From Camellia lanceoleosa (Eukaryota > Streptophyta > Magnoliopsida > Ericales > Theaceae), in contig CM045768.1 in the NCBI GenBank assembly GCA_025200525.1, positions 52,274,925 to 52,338,924 on the forward strand: DNA of 64,000 bases, written 5' to 3'. This document shows, piece after piece, positions 11,890 through 24,845 of the stretch (position 1 is its first letter; each line of letters opens with the position of its first letter). Below the pieces are notes generated by a model that saw nothing but the letters and a program-made list of their open reading frames with translations, did no database searches and was not told the origin of the DNA. The position numbers were made by a program, and so were the translations under genes.

Positions 11890-12960
11890 TCTATACTATA
11901 TACTATATATTAAGGAAAAGAGGGTTTTAACCTCCAAGGCCTGTGGAAGCTCCAATATGCTAATCCTAATTTTTTAATTTTAAAAAAAAAAAAAAAAAAT
12001 GACTTGGTGAGTGGTTCAAAGATTATAATAATTACACTATTGACAAATGGAGGAGATAGAGGGTGGGGAAGCACGACTGACTAGGATAACACAATAAATG
12101 AAATCCTAATTTCAAGATTTAAAAAAAAAAATTGACTTGGTGATTGGTTCAAAGATTACTGACTAGAATAAAGCAATAACTGAGAGAGAGAGACTATATG
12201 ACTATGTGGTGTGCATATGTGTGATAATAAAAAGGGGTACTTACCAATTAGTCCTGTTAACTAGACTTATTTACTTACAGGTCCTAACTAATAAATTTAA
12301 CACTATAAAAATAAGAGAGTGATAAATTTATCACTAAAAATTTATTCATAAAACAAAGAGACTAATAAATTTATCACTATAAAATTATTCATAAAAAAAA
12401 AGACTGATAAATTTATCTTTATCACTTAATAAATTATATCAAATAGGACTTAATGGGTAATAAGTCTCCAAAGTAGGACCTATTGGTAGTTTACCCTAAT
12501 AAAAAAGGTATTTGCCTTTGGGGTTACCTCCTCGGTCAAACCTCAGGTATTTACACGCCATTACTTTTTGCATCCCCAAGAGACCCATTTAATTATTGGG
12601 TAAATGGCTCTTAATTTTTTTCCCTCTTAATTTTTTTGTTTTGTTTTTTGAAAAAAAAAAACACTTATTTAATTCTTTCAAACTCCTCGGTCAAACCCCA
12701 GTATTTACACTCCATTACTTTTTGCATCTCCAAGAAACCCATGTGAGTATTATGTAAATGACTCTTAATTTTTTTCCCTCTTAATTTTTTTGTTTTGTTT
12801 TTAAAAATAAAAATAAATAAACACTTATTAAATTCTTTCAAATCTTTATAACTTCTCTAATACACATATTTTTCTTAACTTTTCACATACTTATTATAAA
12901 AATTTAAAATAAATATAAATATTTATAATTATTTCGTACATAATACGAGTGATAGGCTAG
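11890..12960 (+). mobile_element. Non-autonomous Helitron
   Basis: The 5' end is TCTATACTATATACTATATA, preceded by host A at 11889. The 3' end is CTAG at 12957-12960, followed by host T, which is the A-T insertion site used by Helitrons. A hairpin TCGTA-cataa-TACGA lies just before the CTAG. No Rep/helicase coding sequence is present in its 1071 bases. Confidence 0.75.
12528..12842 (+). repeat. Tandem duplication, 155-bp unit, inside the Helitron
   Basis: Two copies begin at 12528 and 12683 with ctcctcggtcaaacc and end with attctttcaaa. They differ by about a dozen changes. An older partial duplication (gacttggtga-tggttcaaagatta, near 12002 and 12134) lies further upstream in the same Helitron. 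Confidence 0.8.
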
Positions 12961-15900
12961 TTGAATAATGTTTCAAAGTCACCGTTACCATCCCATTACA
13001 TTACCAAAACTGGTCACCTCTACTCTGCTACACCATCGTCACTTCTACTATTATAACATGTGCACTGGTGTCACCACTAACCTACGATAACAAATTGAGA
13101 GGGTTTGGGAAGATGGCCACGTTTGTTTTCAAGGGTAAAATAGAGAGAATTAATAGTGAGGATATTATTAATAAAGGGATTATTAACGAAGAAATTGATA
13201 GTGAGTGAATTAAGTAAAATTATATTTATTTTAATAAAAGTTGTTAATATGGGGATTGTTAAATTATTACCCTATAAAAGAAATATAAAATATTAAAACA
13301 AATAAAATTATGATTTTTATTTAACAAAAAATACAAAAACATTAAACGTTAATGTTGAAAAAAAATGGCCAACATGTAAATAAAAAAAATAAAAAATAAA
13401 TAAATAAACCTAATACGATGGGACTAATTTCTGAATATCATCTTCACCTTCTTTATCTCAATCCCAACACCAAGGCCCATCCTAATACCATGAGATTATA
13501 AATCCCTTCTCCATTTCCCAAAATAAACACAACATATAGTGAGTGCAACCTCCATCTCCATCTCAATTCTAATCCCAATCTCATCTCTATCTCCCAAAAC
13601 AAACGGGCCTTGGTTTAAACTAATTCACTAAAAAATAAAATAGGTTAAAATAATTAACTTTTATTTAAGATGTGTGTTAGTTTTTTTTTTAATTTTTTAA
13701 CTATTTTATTTTGGCATTAAAAAGTCTTTTTTGGAATAGAAATTTTCTCTTTTTTGACTTTTGTGAGAAAAAAAATAAAATAATTATAGATTGGATGTGA
13801 CATTTTGTTCTAGTTGACTAAAATAGCCAATTTTATCATATATGACTATTTTAGCTCAAAGTAGTATCCCAAACATAATAAGATAAAATATCACATCTAA
13901 CTCATAATCATTTTACTTTTTCTCTCACAATCATCAAATCAACTTAAAAAAAAAAAAAAATTAATTTTCCAAACACAATTACTTTAATCAACCTAAAATA
14001 GCTAAAAAAACCAAATAGTTAACTAAAATAACCAATTTTCCAAACAAGGCCATAAGCTGGAAAGGTGGATTTTTAATTTAATTTAATTTAATTTTTTTTT
14101 GCATATATCAAATAATTTAATATTCAACAGTTAAATTTTTGTTCACATAGGAGTTTGGTTAGAATGGAGACGGTGAAAAGTGCAAAAAAAAAAATATAAT
14201 TTTTTTATACATTTGATTAGTATGAGATTAGTTAAAAATTTTGCAAAAATATTAAATTTCTATAGAACTTGTGTCAACATGATAGCTTAGCTTTCACTTT
14301 CTTGCAACAAAAATAATAAATGAAGAAGAACAACATAAAGTAACATTATTATCTCATTTTCCAATTTGCCCATAATTGCGTGTGTTCCTCGATAAGTTGC
14401 AAACATTTGAGCTCTATATGCTCATATCTCCTTTTACTCATCGTTTTGATAAAAAGCACCGCACAAAGGCCCGCTGGTGGTAATTATGGAAAACATCTTT
14501 ACAGTTTATACCTTATAACTTTAAACTTAAGTGATTTTAAATTATTCTCAAAGTATATCCAAATTTCACAGAATAAGTGATTTAAAACCATTTCCACAAA
14601 GCTATAAGCTATAAGCATAAGCTAAACCAAACATATCAAAACAACTTAAATTAAGCTGAAAGCTGGAATAAGCTGAAATTAATCCCTACCAAACAGGGCC
14701 AAAGTGTGCTAGAGATAAGTATGTTTGGGACATGGACTTGTGATTATCCTCTAGTAGAATAGTACTTAATTTATTCTCATCCTTCGAAAAAAAATAAAAT
14801 AAAATTGGATTAACACATTTAAAATTTTATTTTTGAAAAGTTAAACAATTTTAACTGACTGTTTAATTTTTTAATTATTTTAATTTAATTAAAATAATTA
14901 TGTTTAGAAAGATAGTTAAATTTTTTAATAATTAATTTAATGACGGCACCCACCCAAAAAATTTAATGACGGTAAAAAAAAAAAAATTATAAATTAGATG
15001 TGATATTTTATTTTATTAATTATTTTAACATACTTTCCTTTTATCAACTGTTTTTTAAAAAAAGAAAAAAAAAAACAAACAGGAGTTCTGACTACATTCT
15101 TAAATACATGGCAAGAAAAAACGAGATTATTTTTAAAAAAATTATTCAATAATTTCAAAATAACACGTGATTATATTTCAAGTCAATAACTAATTACTTA
15201 ATTTTATATTATTTTTTTATTCTCAACATAAATTTCTACTAATCAAAATTTTATTTCAAAAATACTGAATATTCATCTCTATTTTTGTATGTTCATGAGA
15301 TTCATTTAAGTCTCGCTTAAAAACAGATTATTTTAATAATTTTCTGACTTATTGACTAAAAAATAAAGTAAAAAAAACTAATATATTAAGAATTTTTTTT
15401 AACTTTTTACAAAAAAAATATACAAAAAATAATTTTTTTTATAATATATATCATAGATCTTTTAATTTTTTTAATAATTTTTTTAACTTTTAGACGAAAT
15501 AACTCCGAGGCCTTAATTTCCTCCCATACGTCACTTCGCCCTTTTTTTATATTCCGCGTTTGCCCTGCACAGTGCACACCTGTTTTCTTCACCCTTTAGT
15601 AGTGGAATTTGAGTAGAAATTTAACCGTCCCAAAATAATAGTTTTTTTTGAAAAAAAAGAAACTTCTTGACCCTTTTTCTTTTGACAGTATAATTATTAT
15701 ACTTTAAAAAAATTAATTTTTTATAACAAATTTTTAAAAAATATCAATTATTATAATTATATTTTTTTATATCATTAATAAATTTAAAAGAAGAGTAAAA
15801 TAAAAAATTCAGATTACTGAATTCTTAATTTTTAAAAATAAAAAATAAAAATAAAGAATTAATATTTTAAAATAAAAATAATATATAAAATTAAATAAAA

Positions 15901-16063
15901 TATAAATATATTTTATTTACATTTCCTTTTTTTTCTCTCTTTTTCTCTCTCAATCTCTCAACTAAACACAACATAAATCTTCTCAACTAAAAAACATCAA
16001 AAATAAAATAATTTAAAAAAAAAAAAAAAAAAACCAAAATTAACACAAAGTGCTGTCCATTCG
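12961..16063. other. AT-rich intergenic region before the PP2C gene
   Basis: Beyond the possible MITE, the 14480-14702 stretch ends with ccctaccaaacagggcc and has ctataagctataagcataagct-type repeats, which recall other small inverted-repeat elements. No coding exon was found. The A run at 16015-16033 lies just beyond the PP2C stop codon. Confidence 0.5.
13606..14051. mobile_element. Possible MITE with 10-bp terminal inverted repeats
   Basis: GGCCTTGGTT at the left and AACAAGGCC at the right form inverted ends around 446 AT-rich, non-coding bases. No clear target-site duplication is visible. Could be chance within low-complexity DNA. Confidence 0.3.
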
Positions 16064-17588
16064 CTACGTGTCTCTCCTGAGATCCACCACAACCACACTT
16101 ACGTTGTCAGTGCTTCGCCTGGCCAATGCCAGTTTCGTCAACAGCATGGACGCATCCCAGCACGCCTTGCCCACCATTTCCCCTCCGCCGCCGGCCTCTC
16201 TCTCCTCCTCCGAACTCTGGTTGCTCTCCGCCGCACACGGCGGCGCCTTCCCTCTCAGGCACATCCTCGCCACTCCGCACGCCGTCTCATTCGACACCAC
16301 GTCCCACAGACCATCGCTCGCCAGTATCAGACAGTCATCCTCCGGCGTCCGATCCGTCACAGTCACCTCCGGCTCACAGTTCACGTATGGCTTCAAATAG
16401 TTATCACCTACATATACACATGGTACATAATAGCGTAAGGATATGAATCAGGCTATCCTGCGCCTATAGAGAGAATATAGAGATCTCTGGAGCTTCGATC
16501 TTACCAATGGCTCTTGACATGGCGAGAACACCGAGAACTCGTGGACCGTCCCAGTATATAACTCTGCCTCCTGCTGCTTGGATTCGGCTCAGCTCGTCTG
16601 GACGATCCGGCTGTCATTATTCCAAAAAAATATATTAAAACAAACTGGACTTAAAAGGTAAGAACTCAAAACTAACAAACAATCAGGACCGTTGAGCATA
16701 CATGTCTCTAACCTTGTGATCGTTTGAGAGGGGGATCGCCTTGCCCGTGCGACACAAAACAGCTCTGGAATCACCACAGTTAGCAACGATGATCTTATCA
16801 GGCGTAACAATGGCGACCACGGCTGTGGATCCAACGGCGTCGCACTCCGGCGTTTGGAGTTCGCACCTGCAATTCGGGCCCAACGCGGTTTTGTTCCACG
16901 CGATAACCTCCTTGTCCATGCGATTGAAGCTTCGCTCCATCGCGATCTTCCATTCCGTTGTCGCTTCAGTCTTCTCTAACTCTTCTTTCACTAGTTCATG
17001 TAATCGGTCTTTACACTTCATCGCCACCTACAATCAAAGCCAAACACTCCGGTCAATTCGAAATCGAAACCCTAGAAAATATGTGATTTTTTTTTTTTTT
17101 TTGGCTTACGTACATGAGAGCAACCATGGCCGTCGTAAACGCCGAAGTAATGGAATTCTGTGGCGGTTTCATGTTCTCTCCGGCAAAACGACGGGTGGAT
17201 GGCCACCGCGTCCTCCATGTCTCTCCGCCTACCACAAACTGACGCCACACCAAACTTCGGATACGCCTCCTGATTTGCCGAACTAGACAACAGTGACGAA
17301 CTCGGACTCCACAAATTCTCAGGGCGATCTGAAATCGAGCTCTCTTTCGTCTCCAATCTCTTGTTTTTTGACTCTAAAAACTGTTCTCCTCCATCCGATG
17401 AATTGTAGTCGACGGCGTTATCGTGCTCTAGTTTCTAACGCTTCCGTCCGTTTGAAGTCCGAGGCCACACCAGCGACGTACTTGAACAGTCGGATCTCCA
17501 TTCTCCGACGCCTCGCCACTTGTGAACTCGATTCGCACATCATCGATGCTTCGCTATCACTCACTATTCCGCAATAGATCTCCGCCAT
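16064..17588 (-). CDS. PP2CA: Clade A protein phosphatase 2C (AHG3/PP2CA-like), N-terminal frameshift
   Basis: Four minus-strand exons with GT-AG junctions: 17588-17114, 17027-16713, 16610-16505 and 16407-16064 (stop TAG). They total 1240 bases, about 413 codons plus one extra base. The start [15 protein letters not shown] and a basic stretch RRRRMEIR resemble AHG3-type N-termini. Catalytic motifs follow: [44 protein letters not shown] and [12 protein letters not shown], carrying the metal-binding aspartates. The tryptophan in [12 protein letters not shown], which in clade A enzymes contacts the ABA-receptor gate, is kept. Known role: dephosphorylates and silences SnRK2 kinases until ABA receptors block it. 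The first frame hits TAA at 17420-17418, and the downstream frame is open from about 17440. Exon 1 length (475) confirms a single-base insertion. It is either a pseudogene, a recent allele or a sequence error; all other features look intact. PYVNCEPEV replaces the more usual PYVIPEPEV. Confidence 0.92.
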
Positions 17589-17921
17589 TACATAATCTCC
17601 ACCACTTCCAATGCCCCGGGTACACCTACTTTCTCAACTCCATACACAAAATTCAGTAGAGATCTCAATTAAACCACTTTAAAAACCCATAAGAAATCAA
17701 AAATCTAAAGATGAGAGAAAGATCAGTGGCTTCCATGAGGACACAGCTTGGTAGATACACAAAACTCTCTGCAAAAGCTTTTTGGTTGCACACACAAAAG
17801 GCATGTAACGAGCAGACCGTGACCAGCAGGTACAATTAGTGTGACGTAGCACGTCAAAACGAAACCGATCTCCGCCGTTCATCTGTCTCCTTCAACTCAC
17901 CACCCGGCTGTTCAAATCCAA

Positions 17922-17978
17922 CACGTGTACACAAAACTCCCCCTTATCTCTCTTTACGTGGCCCAATCACCGAGCACC

Positions 17979-18016
<38 letters not shown>

Positions 18017-18699
18017 ACGAAGTTGCTTTCATGACACGCATGTGGTCCTCAGACCTCGTCCCCCAAATTTAAGCCCTCCCTCTTTTTCGAGAAGTTATTT
18101 TTTTATATTTTTATGTTTTTATTTTTCTTCTTGGGACGCCAACACGTACTGTTGTATCAATAGGTTGCAAACGATAACAAGAATAAAATTTATTACTTGT
18201 TTGGGATTAAGTTATTTTAATAAATTTTAAATTTTTTTTAAAAAATAAAAAAATAAAATAATAATTTATAATAATTTTTTAATTAAAATATGTAATTATT
18301 AAATATGACCTGAATGATGAAAAAATATAAGATCATAATAATTGTAATTAATAAAAAACATAATCACGTGGCATCTTTGGAGTAATAATAAATTTTTCTC
18401 TTTTTTTCTTTTTAAATTTTTTGGTAATTTTAAAAGGTCGTAACACGTGTCGCTACCGTGGAATACGAGATTGCAGTTTAATTATAAAATTCCGTCTTCA
18501 TTCCGCTTGGGGTCTTTCGGCCCAATAGGAGACTTATACGTAGCGGGCTTGTGATGTTGACGTGTGGGCCATGATGTCTGCGTCGTTGACGCCTGTTATG
18601 AACTCATTCTTTGACACGTGTTCTAATCTGGAGACCCGACCTTGTAGGTAGCGCGGGACACAATTTTCGGTACCATGGTTTGGCCACGGTGGTACGTGG
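17922..18699. promoter_or_regulatory. ACGTG (ABRE/G-box) cluster upstream of the PP2C gene
   Basis: Seven ACGTG cores lie in the 1.1 kb upstream of the PP2C start: CACGTG at 17922-17927, ACGTGGC at 17956-17962, CACGTGGC at 18365-18372, CACGTGTC at 18444-18451, GACGTGTGG at 18559-18567, ACACGTGT at 18614-18621 and TACGTGG at 18693-18699. Such sites bind ABF/AREB-type bZIP factors. Clade A PP2C genes are known to be induced by ABA as negative feedback, so this fits, but activity is inferred. Confidence 0.65.
17981..18012. repeat. (GA)16 microsatellite in the PP2C upstream region
   Basis: Perfect GA dinucleotide run about 400 bases before the PP2C start. On the gene's strand it reads (TC)n, common in plant promoters and 5' leaders. 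Confidence 0.9.
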
Positions 18700-18942
18700 T
18701 TATGAATTGAATGATTAATTGGCTAAACAACATAAATTGGAGGTGAAAAAAATGTTTGAAAAGTTGATTATTTTAGTTAATTTTTCAGTTATTTGATTAT
18801 TTAATTTTATTAAAAAATTATATTTGAAATAATAGTTAATTTTTTTTGTAGTTAATTTGATAGTTGTAAAAAGAAAAAATAATTATAATTTAAATATGAT
18901 ATTTTATATCTTATTAATTATTTTAATGTATTTTGTCTTTAT

Positions 18943-18976
18943 TTACTATTAGCGTATAATTCGTGTTATGCACGAG
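18943..18976 (-). mobile_element. Helitron 3'-end remnant
   Basis: The plus strand reads ctattagcgtataat, then TCGTG-ttatg-CACGA. This is the usual Helitron end hairpin in minus orientation, with the CTAG degraded. No 5' end was located. Confidence 0.4.
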
Positions 18977-19049
18977 ATTAAATAATGATAGATAAATTTA
19001 TTTCTTAATTAATTAAAAATAATTTTAAAAGATAAATAAATAAATTTTG

Positions 19050-19248
19050 GTTTCGTTTGGCAAAAAAAATTGAGACTAAAAAAATATAAAAGACAAAATA
19101 TATTAAATATTTTATATTTAAACCATAATCATTTAACTTTTTCTCCCACCAAAATATAAAAAATCAACCCAAGTAAACTTTCTAATTCCAAGTTACGAAA
19201 ATACCAAATCAAAAAAGTCAACAAAAAAAAACCTAGCCAAACGGAAAC
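19050..19248. mobile_element. Possible 199-bp MITE
   Basis: GTTTCGTTTGGC at 19050-19061 is mirrored by GCCAAACGGAAAC at 19236-19248, inverted repeats with one indel around AT-rich DNA. No convincing target-site duplication. Confidence 0.4.
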
Positions 19249-21599
19249 TTATTTTAACTAGTGTTTGCTTGAAATTAATATTTTAAATAACTTTTTTCAT
19301 TATTTTAAGGGATAAGAAAAATTGTTTTTCGGAATATTAATAGCTAATGTTAGAGATACCGAATTTTTTATCAAATAAATGACCAAAGGTCTGCAAATCT
19401 ATGTGAAATATTTGATCATTTATTTAGTAAAAAATTTGGAACCTATAACATTTTTCTATTTTGATTGTATGAGAAAACCTGAAAATAATTCATTATGAAT
19501 TTTTTTTAGCTTGCTAGAAATATGAAATTAACCTCATTCCATAACTTGAATCAATAAAATCTCAAAGTCAATTTAAAATAATATAGTTGTTTCTAAATTA
19601 AATAATTCAAAAAATATTAGTATATCTTGATTATATTTTCTTATCTCTATATTATAAGATTACGTATATAAAAAATTTACAATATTTAAGTTGAGTAAGT
19701 CATCCAAATTATCTCTATGATTTTGTGAGGTTACATGCCATTTGTGAGCTCTTCATATTAGTTAGAGAGTTAAAGAAATTATGAGATTTTTTTTTAAATG
19801 AAAAAAAAACAACTTTATTGCTGAAAATAAAGTACATACATATTATTGAATCAAACATCAATACATACATTTGTGAGTCTTTCATATTAGTTCAAGATTT
19901 GAAAAATTTATAAGCGAAGATATGAGTATCAAGTTTGTTTATGTTAATTTTTTTTTTAAATAAACAAAAATCATAATGGTCATAGTCATGCACCTCTAAT
20001 AGTACTCATATGTAGGATGACTAAATAATCAATACATATGTCAAACAATTTGCAAGAAAAATATTCAAAGATTGCAAGTAATTTTAAAATGGAAAAAAAA
20101 GAGAGGCAACTATCAAAAATTTATCGAAATAATGAGCATTACCAAAACTAAAAAGTAATATGATTAGATATTTATAATTCATAAAAATATGATAAATAAT
20201 ATACTAATGTCGACTTAAGTAAAAACATGATTTGACATTCATAAATGACAATCTAAATAAATTCCATGAAAAATTCCAAATGACTTGTAGCACTACATAG
20301 AAACCACCAAAAACAAAAAAAAAAAAAAAAAAAAAAAACAAAAAAACAAAAAACAAAAACAAAAAAAACAATAAAAACCTTACATGTTGTCAACTTAAGT
20401 GACCATCGCAAGTTTTGCTTAAAGTAGTGAAGTTTGAAAATAATAATAAAAAAGTCACTTAAAATCAAAATTAGATGAATTACAATTAAAACATGCATTT
20501 TTTTTTCCAATAATATTACAAACCCAAGCTTATGAATCTATAATTTATCCAAAAAAATAAATCAATGGTTCAAATTCATTTTATTTATGAACCCTACACT
20601 TCATCAATTTAATATCCACCACACAAACACATTCAAAGTAAATTATGGTTGATGAGTGGGTTCATAGTATTTTTTTTTTTTTGGGGATAAATTCATCATC
20701 GTATCATCAACGTTCTCTGACAGTTATATATCTAACAAAATATAAACATATAAATATAAACTAAAACTCTCTAATGCTACAATCGTAAAAATATTATAAT
20801 ATTTTATGGATTAACATCCGCAATAAAAAAAAATGAATAGTATTTAAAAGTTATATCAGAAAAATTGATAAAACAGTTGAAAGATGTTGATACCATACTT
20901 GGATGAAGAAGAGATTCAAATCTTTGGATAATATGGTTGCTATGGTTGTTTCTGGTTTTTGAATTGACAATAATATGTGCTTTAGGCTTTTTTTATTTTA
21001 TTTTATTTTTTTGAATGATTACATCTATACCATATAGATAAATATAGAATAATAGGAAATCAAAATTGTAAATTGTGGGTTTACCATAAAAGTGTTAATT
21101 TTTAAATTGAATTTTAAATATAGATTAATATATTCTCTTTTTGAAAGCCATAAATCATAAAATATATTTTTTTAATTATTTAAAATTTAAAAAATCATGA
21201 AATTAGATATGAAATTTTGAAATTGTAGTAAGACTTTTTGTCACAGATAGATATAGTATAGATAAAATTTTCTAAAATATTTTATTATTTCTAATTTTGT
21301 GTGTAATACAAGATTTTGTAATTTGAAAGTTTTTTTTTTTGGGGAGAGAATACGAGATTTGAAAATTTATTTTAAAGAAAAATTATGTGTATGAAAAGAT
21401 AGAAGTATATGTGCATAAAAAGTCAATCTTTGAATATTTAAAACTTGACATTTTTATTTTCTTATTTTGGTGAATTACTTCTTATATTTAGCAAAACAAA
21501 TATGTATTTTGAAAAGCATCTATATATATACATATTAAGAAAAATACGTATTTTCTTTTTAAGAATCATAAATCATGAACTAATTAGAGTTTTATTTTT

Positions 21600-22191
21600 G
21601 ATATGGGTGAGCTCATAAAGGATATAGCCCACCACTTAAGGCTCAATCCATGATTTATAACACTAAAACTCAACATTTTAGGAACCTAACGTTACACCAA
21701 GCATCAATGACATCCAAACACCTGGCAAGTGAAGAACCAGCCACATCAGTAGACAAAGATCCTGCACAGTTATTGCATCGTACATCAGCCATTAATAAGT
21801 TTCCCTGCAGCATTTATTACGATAACCCTTTACGTTGGAACATAATAGCCTCACTACGAACAAGGCAAGCTAGAACATAAACTTTCGGCCAACTTGACAG
21901 CTCGGAGTGGACAAGGAAATGATGAGCAAAGGATATAACCAGGCTTCTAAGATAAAGGAAATGTTAAGTTCTCTATCACTATCCTGTCTCTACATTCGAT
22001 CACTCTCTTTCTCTCTAATTTGATTGTCGAAGGGTTTGCTGGGGGACTCCCCGTTCCCCGTTCCCCGTTCCCTGTTCCCCGTTCCCCGTTGAGCTCTTGT
22101 GCAGGTCTCTCTGCGTGTCCGATACCCCGACAACGATCTGGAAAGCGTGGATCAATCCTACCCATTCCATTTGGACCATCCAGTCGCATCA
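21600..22191 (+). repeat. 5' LTR of element D, with a CCCCGTT expansion
   Basis: 592 bases, TG...CA. It matches 31165-31729 but has about 27 extra bases, explained by a run of CCCCGTT-type 7-bp repeats at about 22048-22090 where the 3' LTR has only one or two units. Confidence 0.92.
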
Positions 22192-22193
22192 GT

Positions 22194-22209
22194 TGGTGCC
22201 GTCTGTGGA
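22194..22209 (+). promoter_or_regulatory. Primer-binding site of element D
   Basis: tggtgccgtctgtgg lies two bases after the LTR end and resembles the TGGCGCCGTCTGTGG site found in many plant Gypsy elements. Confidence 0.7.
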
Positions 22210-23530
22210 AATCTTTTTGCTCCGTGTGGCAACTGTGCTCATTGTCGCCGGAGACCCATTCTCGATAATCCCTACCTGCCACCCACCAAGCTGGATGGTC
22301 ACAACTAGATCCATGGCTTCTTAACACAACGTTGCCGACCCCCAAGCTGACCCTCTTAACCCAAACAACGTACCGCAGTATTTCACAGAACTCACTAACA
22401 ACATTAACCGCTTAGCCGAACAAAACCAAGCCATGATCAATGCTTTGCTTCAAAGAGACCTTTCCATTCCTCCTTCACTACCTTAAGATATCCCATCCAA
22501 CCGAGAACGAGCCCCGAGCCACCCCATCCAACAATCCCATCCATCCAACTTGTAGGGCTTGCGACCCCCTCCCCCAGATATGAACCCATCACCTCGGGCC
22601 CCACTTCTATCGATCTAAGCACCTGCCCTTGAGGGAGAGGCTAGTAGTGTCCAGCCTCCATTGCATTCTGTCGGTGACAACATTCCTCTTTGGGATGTAG
22701 AACTCCAAGCCATGAAACTCCAGCTTCAAGGAGTTATGCAAAACATATAGAATAAACCCTCTACCACAGCCAACTCACCATTCGTTGCCTACATTAGGGA
22801 TAAACCCCTACTGTCACGACCCCATTCCGCCTCTAGTAGAATGGTGCCGTGATGGCCAGTAATCCAAGATTACCGAAGGCCAACTTTCAAAATTTACACA
22901 CAATCAGAGTATAATATATGGGGCTTACATGTGCGGAAGCAATATATGTAAATCTAACTAGTCCATAAGAGCTGTGCATAAGTCAAATGAAATGGCATAC
23001 ATCTTTACATAGCTTTACAACTTGAATACAAATAAGGTAAAATACATTTTTCATCTTGATCAAAAGGCTTCTCAAGCCGACATAACAAAATACATGAAGT
23101 ACAAGTCAAGAAGCATAATCTTCAAGGTTGCCGACATAAAAATTGCCGACGTAACATGCATCAAACATCATCTTGCAAATATCACATCTCGGCGTCACCG
23201 CATTCATGCTAAACACCTACATATATACATAGAGAGGGTGAGCTTGGATACTCAGTGAATGGTACAAGTAATAAAGGGTTAAATGAATGATTCCCGAGGT
23301 CCTTGTCAAAACAATACATATATCATAGCTTGTTCAAAACATGTACTTGGCATAACTTGTATCAAAACATGTACTTGAGCTTTCAAATCCTGCTGGTATG
23401 TTTAATAACATCTACTTAATACTTGGGGTGATGACATTCCGGACAAAACAAGGGTTAATTGCCTCGGAATCGAGCACACCCGTCCATAGACCGTCGGTGG
23501 CCGATGTCTTTCAAACATGATGCTACTTAG

Positions 23531-23760
23531 GCTTAGAGTCCCCTAGCATGGGAGGACTTGTGCCACAAATGCTTAAAGTCCCTTGGCACGTATGGACTAT
23601 GCTACTTGGGCTTAACGTCCCCTAGCACGGGAGGACGGAGTCATCCGTTCATAGATCGTCGATGACTTGTGCTACAAAAGCTTAAAGTCCCCTAGCACGT
23701 ACGGACTTGTGCCACAAATGCTTAAAGTCCCCTGGTACGTACGGACTTCCCGAGAATGCC
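23531..23760 (+). repeat. 40-bp tandem repeat in C1
   Basis: gcttaaagtcccctagcacg-type units start at 23531, 23571, 23610, 23680 and 23720; spacings are about 40 except one of 70. Each unit has a following ggactt-gtgccacaaat part. Confidence 0.7.
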
Positions 23761-24845
23761 ACCCAAAACGAAACTTATACTTGATACGCAAAAATAGGGG
23801 TAATCATTCATGCTTAACAAACACTTTCAAAACAAAGCAAAGAAAAGCCTTTATCAAAACGTATAACATAGCTTTATTAAAAATACCACTCACTTAGTTC
23901 TTGGGACGTCGGGATCAAAGCAAAGGTCCAAGTCCTACAAACACATGGCAAGGTCCACTGAATGCACTTCTCAAAACAAGTCTTACATGCATGCAAATGA
24001 TCTCGGGAAAATATGTTGGGAGTTAAAACATTGTTTTATATGTCAAGAAGACATGCTGGGTACTAACCAGGTCTTTGCCGAGGTCCTACACCTCTTGGCC
24101 GAGGTGTGGTCCCGATGGCCACATACAGGGAAATGAAGTCGGGAAAATCTAGGTTTCCCTCTTGATGAACATGAAGAACATGAGTATGAAGAACATAAAG
24201 AGCGTGAATGCTAAAATCATAACTTGTTTATGCAAAATTCTGGGATTTCATGCTATGAGTTGGAAAACATGGACCTGGGTACCCATACTTGAAGATCTTG
24301 GGAAAACAAACACAAAAACATTGATCTTAATGCAAGCCTTCGGATCAAATCATGGCTTTTCCTCAAGAACACATGAATATCATATTCTCTTTCTAAAACC
24401 GAACTTCAAAGCAATGCATGGCTTTCAAAACATGCTAGATCATGCAATGCAGTTGGATGAACAATAAGAACAACAAGAGCAGATCAAGAATCTAACCTCA
24501 AAACACGGATCTAACGGCTCAAGGTGTGAAGATCAAGCTTGGAATCTACTCTCACTCCAGAACTCTTCTTCCTCTCTTCCTAGAGCTTCTCTCTCTTCAA
24601 AGGAAAAGATATGGAAATGATATAGTTTCTCTCTCTGTCGGCTGATTTAACACTCAGCTCGGACACGTGGCACTACCGAATTGGTTCTCCTAAAAAAGGT
24701 GATTGAAAGACAAGACAAGACTATGACAAAGTGTATTCAACAAGCTAGGCGGCAAGGCACTCCGGCAAGCAATGATCTCGGCTACGGACAAGGCATCGGC
24801 AAGTAAGGGAACAATGATCTCAGTTAAGAAGGACAACACTTGTCC

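Larger units (their letters stand above)
18700..21594. other. AT-rich intergenic region
   Basis: Apart from the Helitron and MITE remnants I see no gene. It has an A/AAAAAC-rich run at about 20310-20370 and many short poly-A/T tracts. Confidence 0.55.

Noticed and set aside
16050..17577. Plus-strand ORFs of up to 181 codons over the PP2C gene
   Set aside because: They are antisense shadows of the GC-rich PP2C exons; the minus strand has the catalytic motifs and consistent splice sites.
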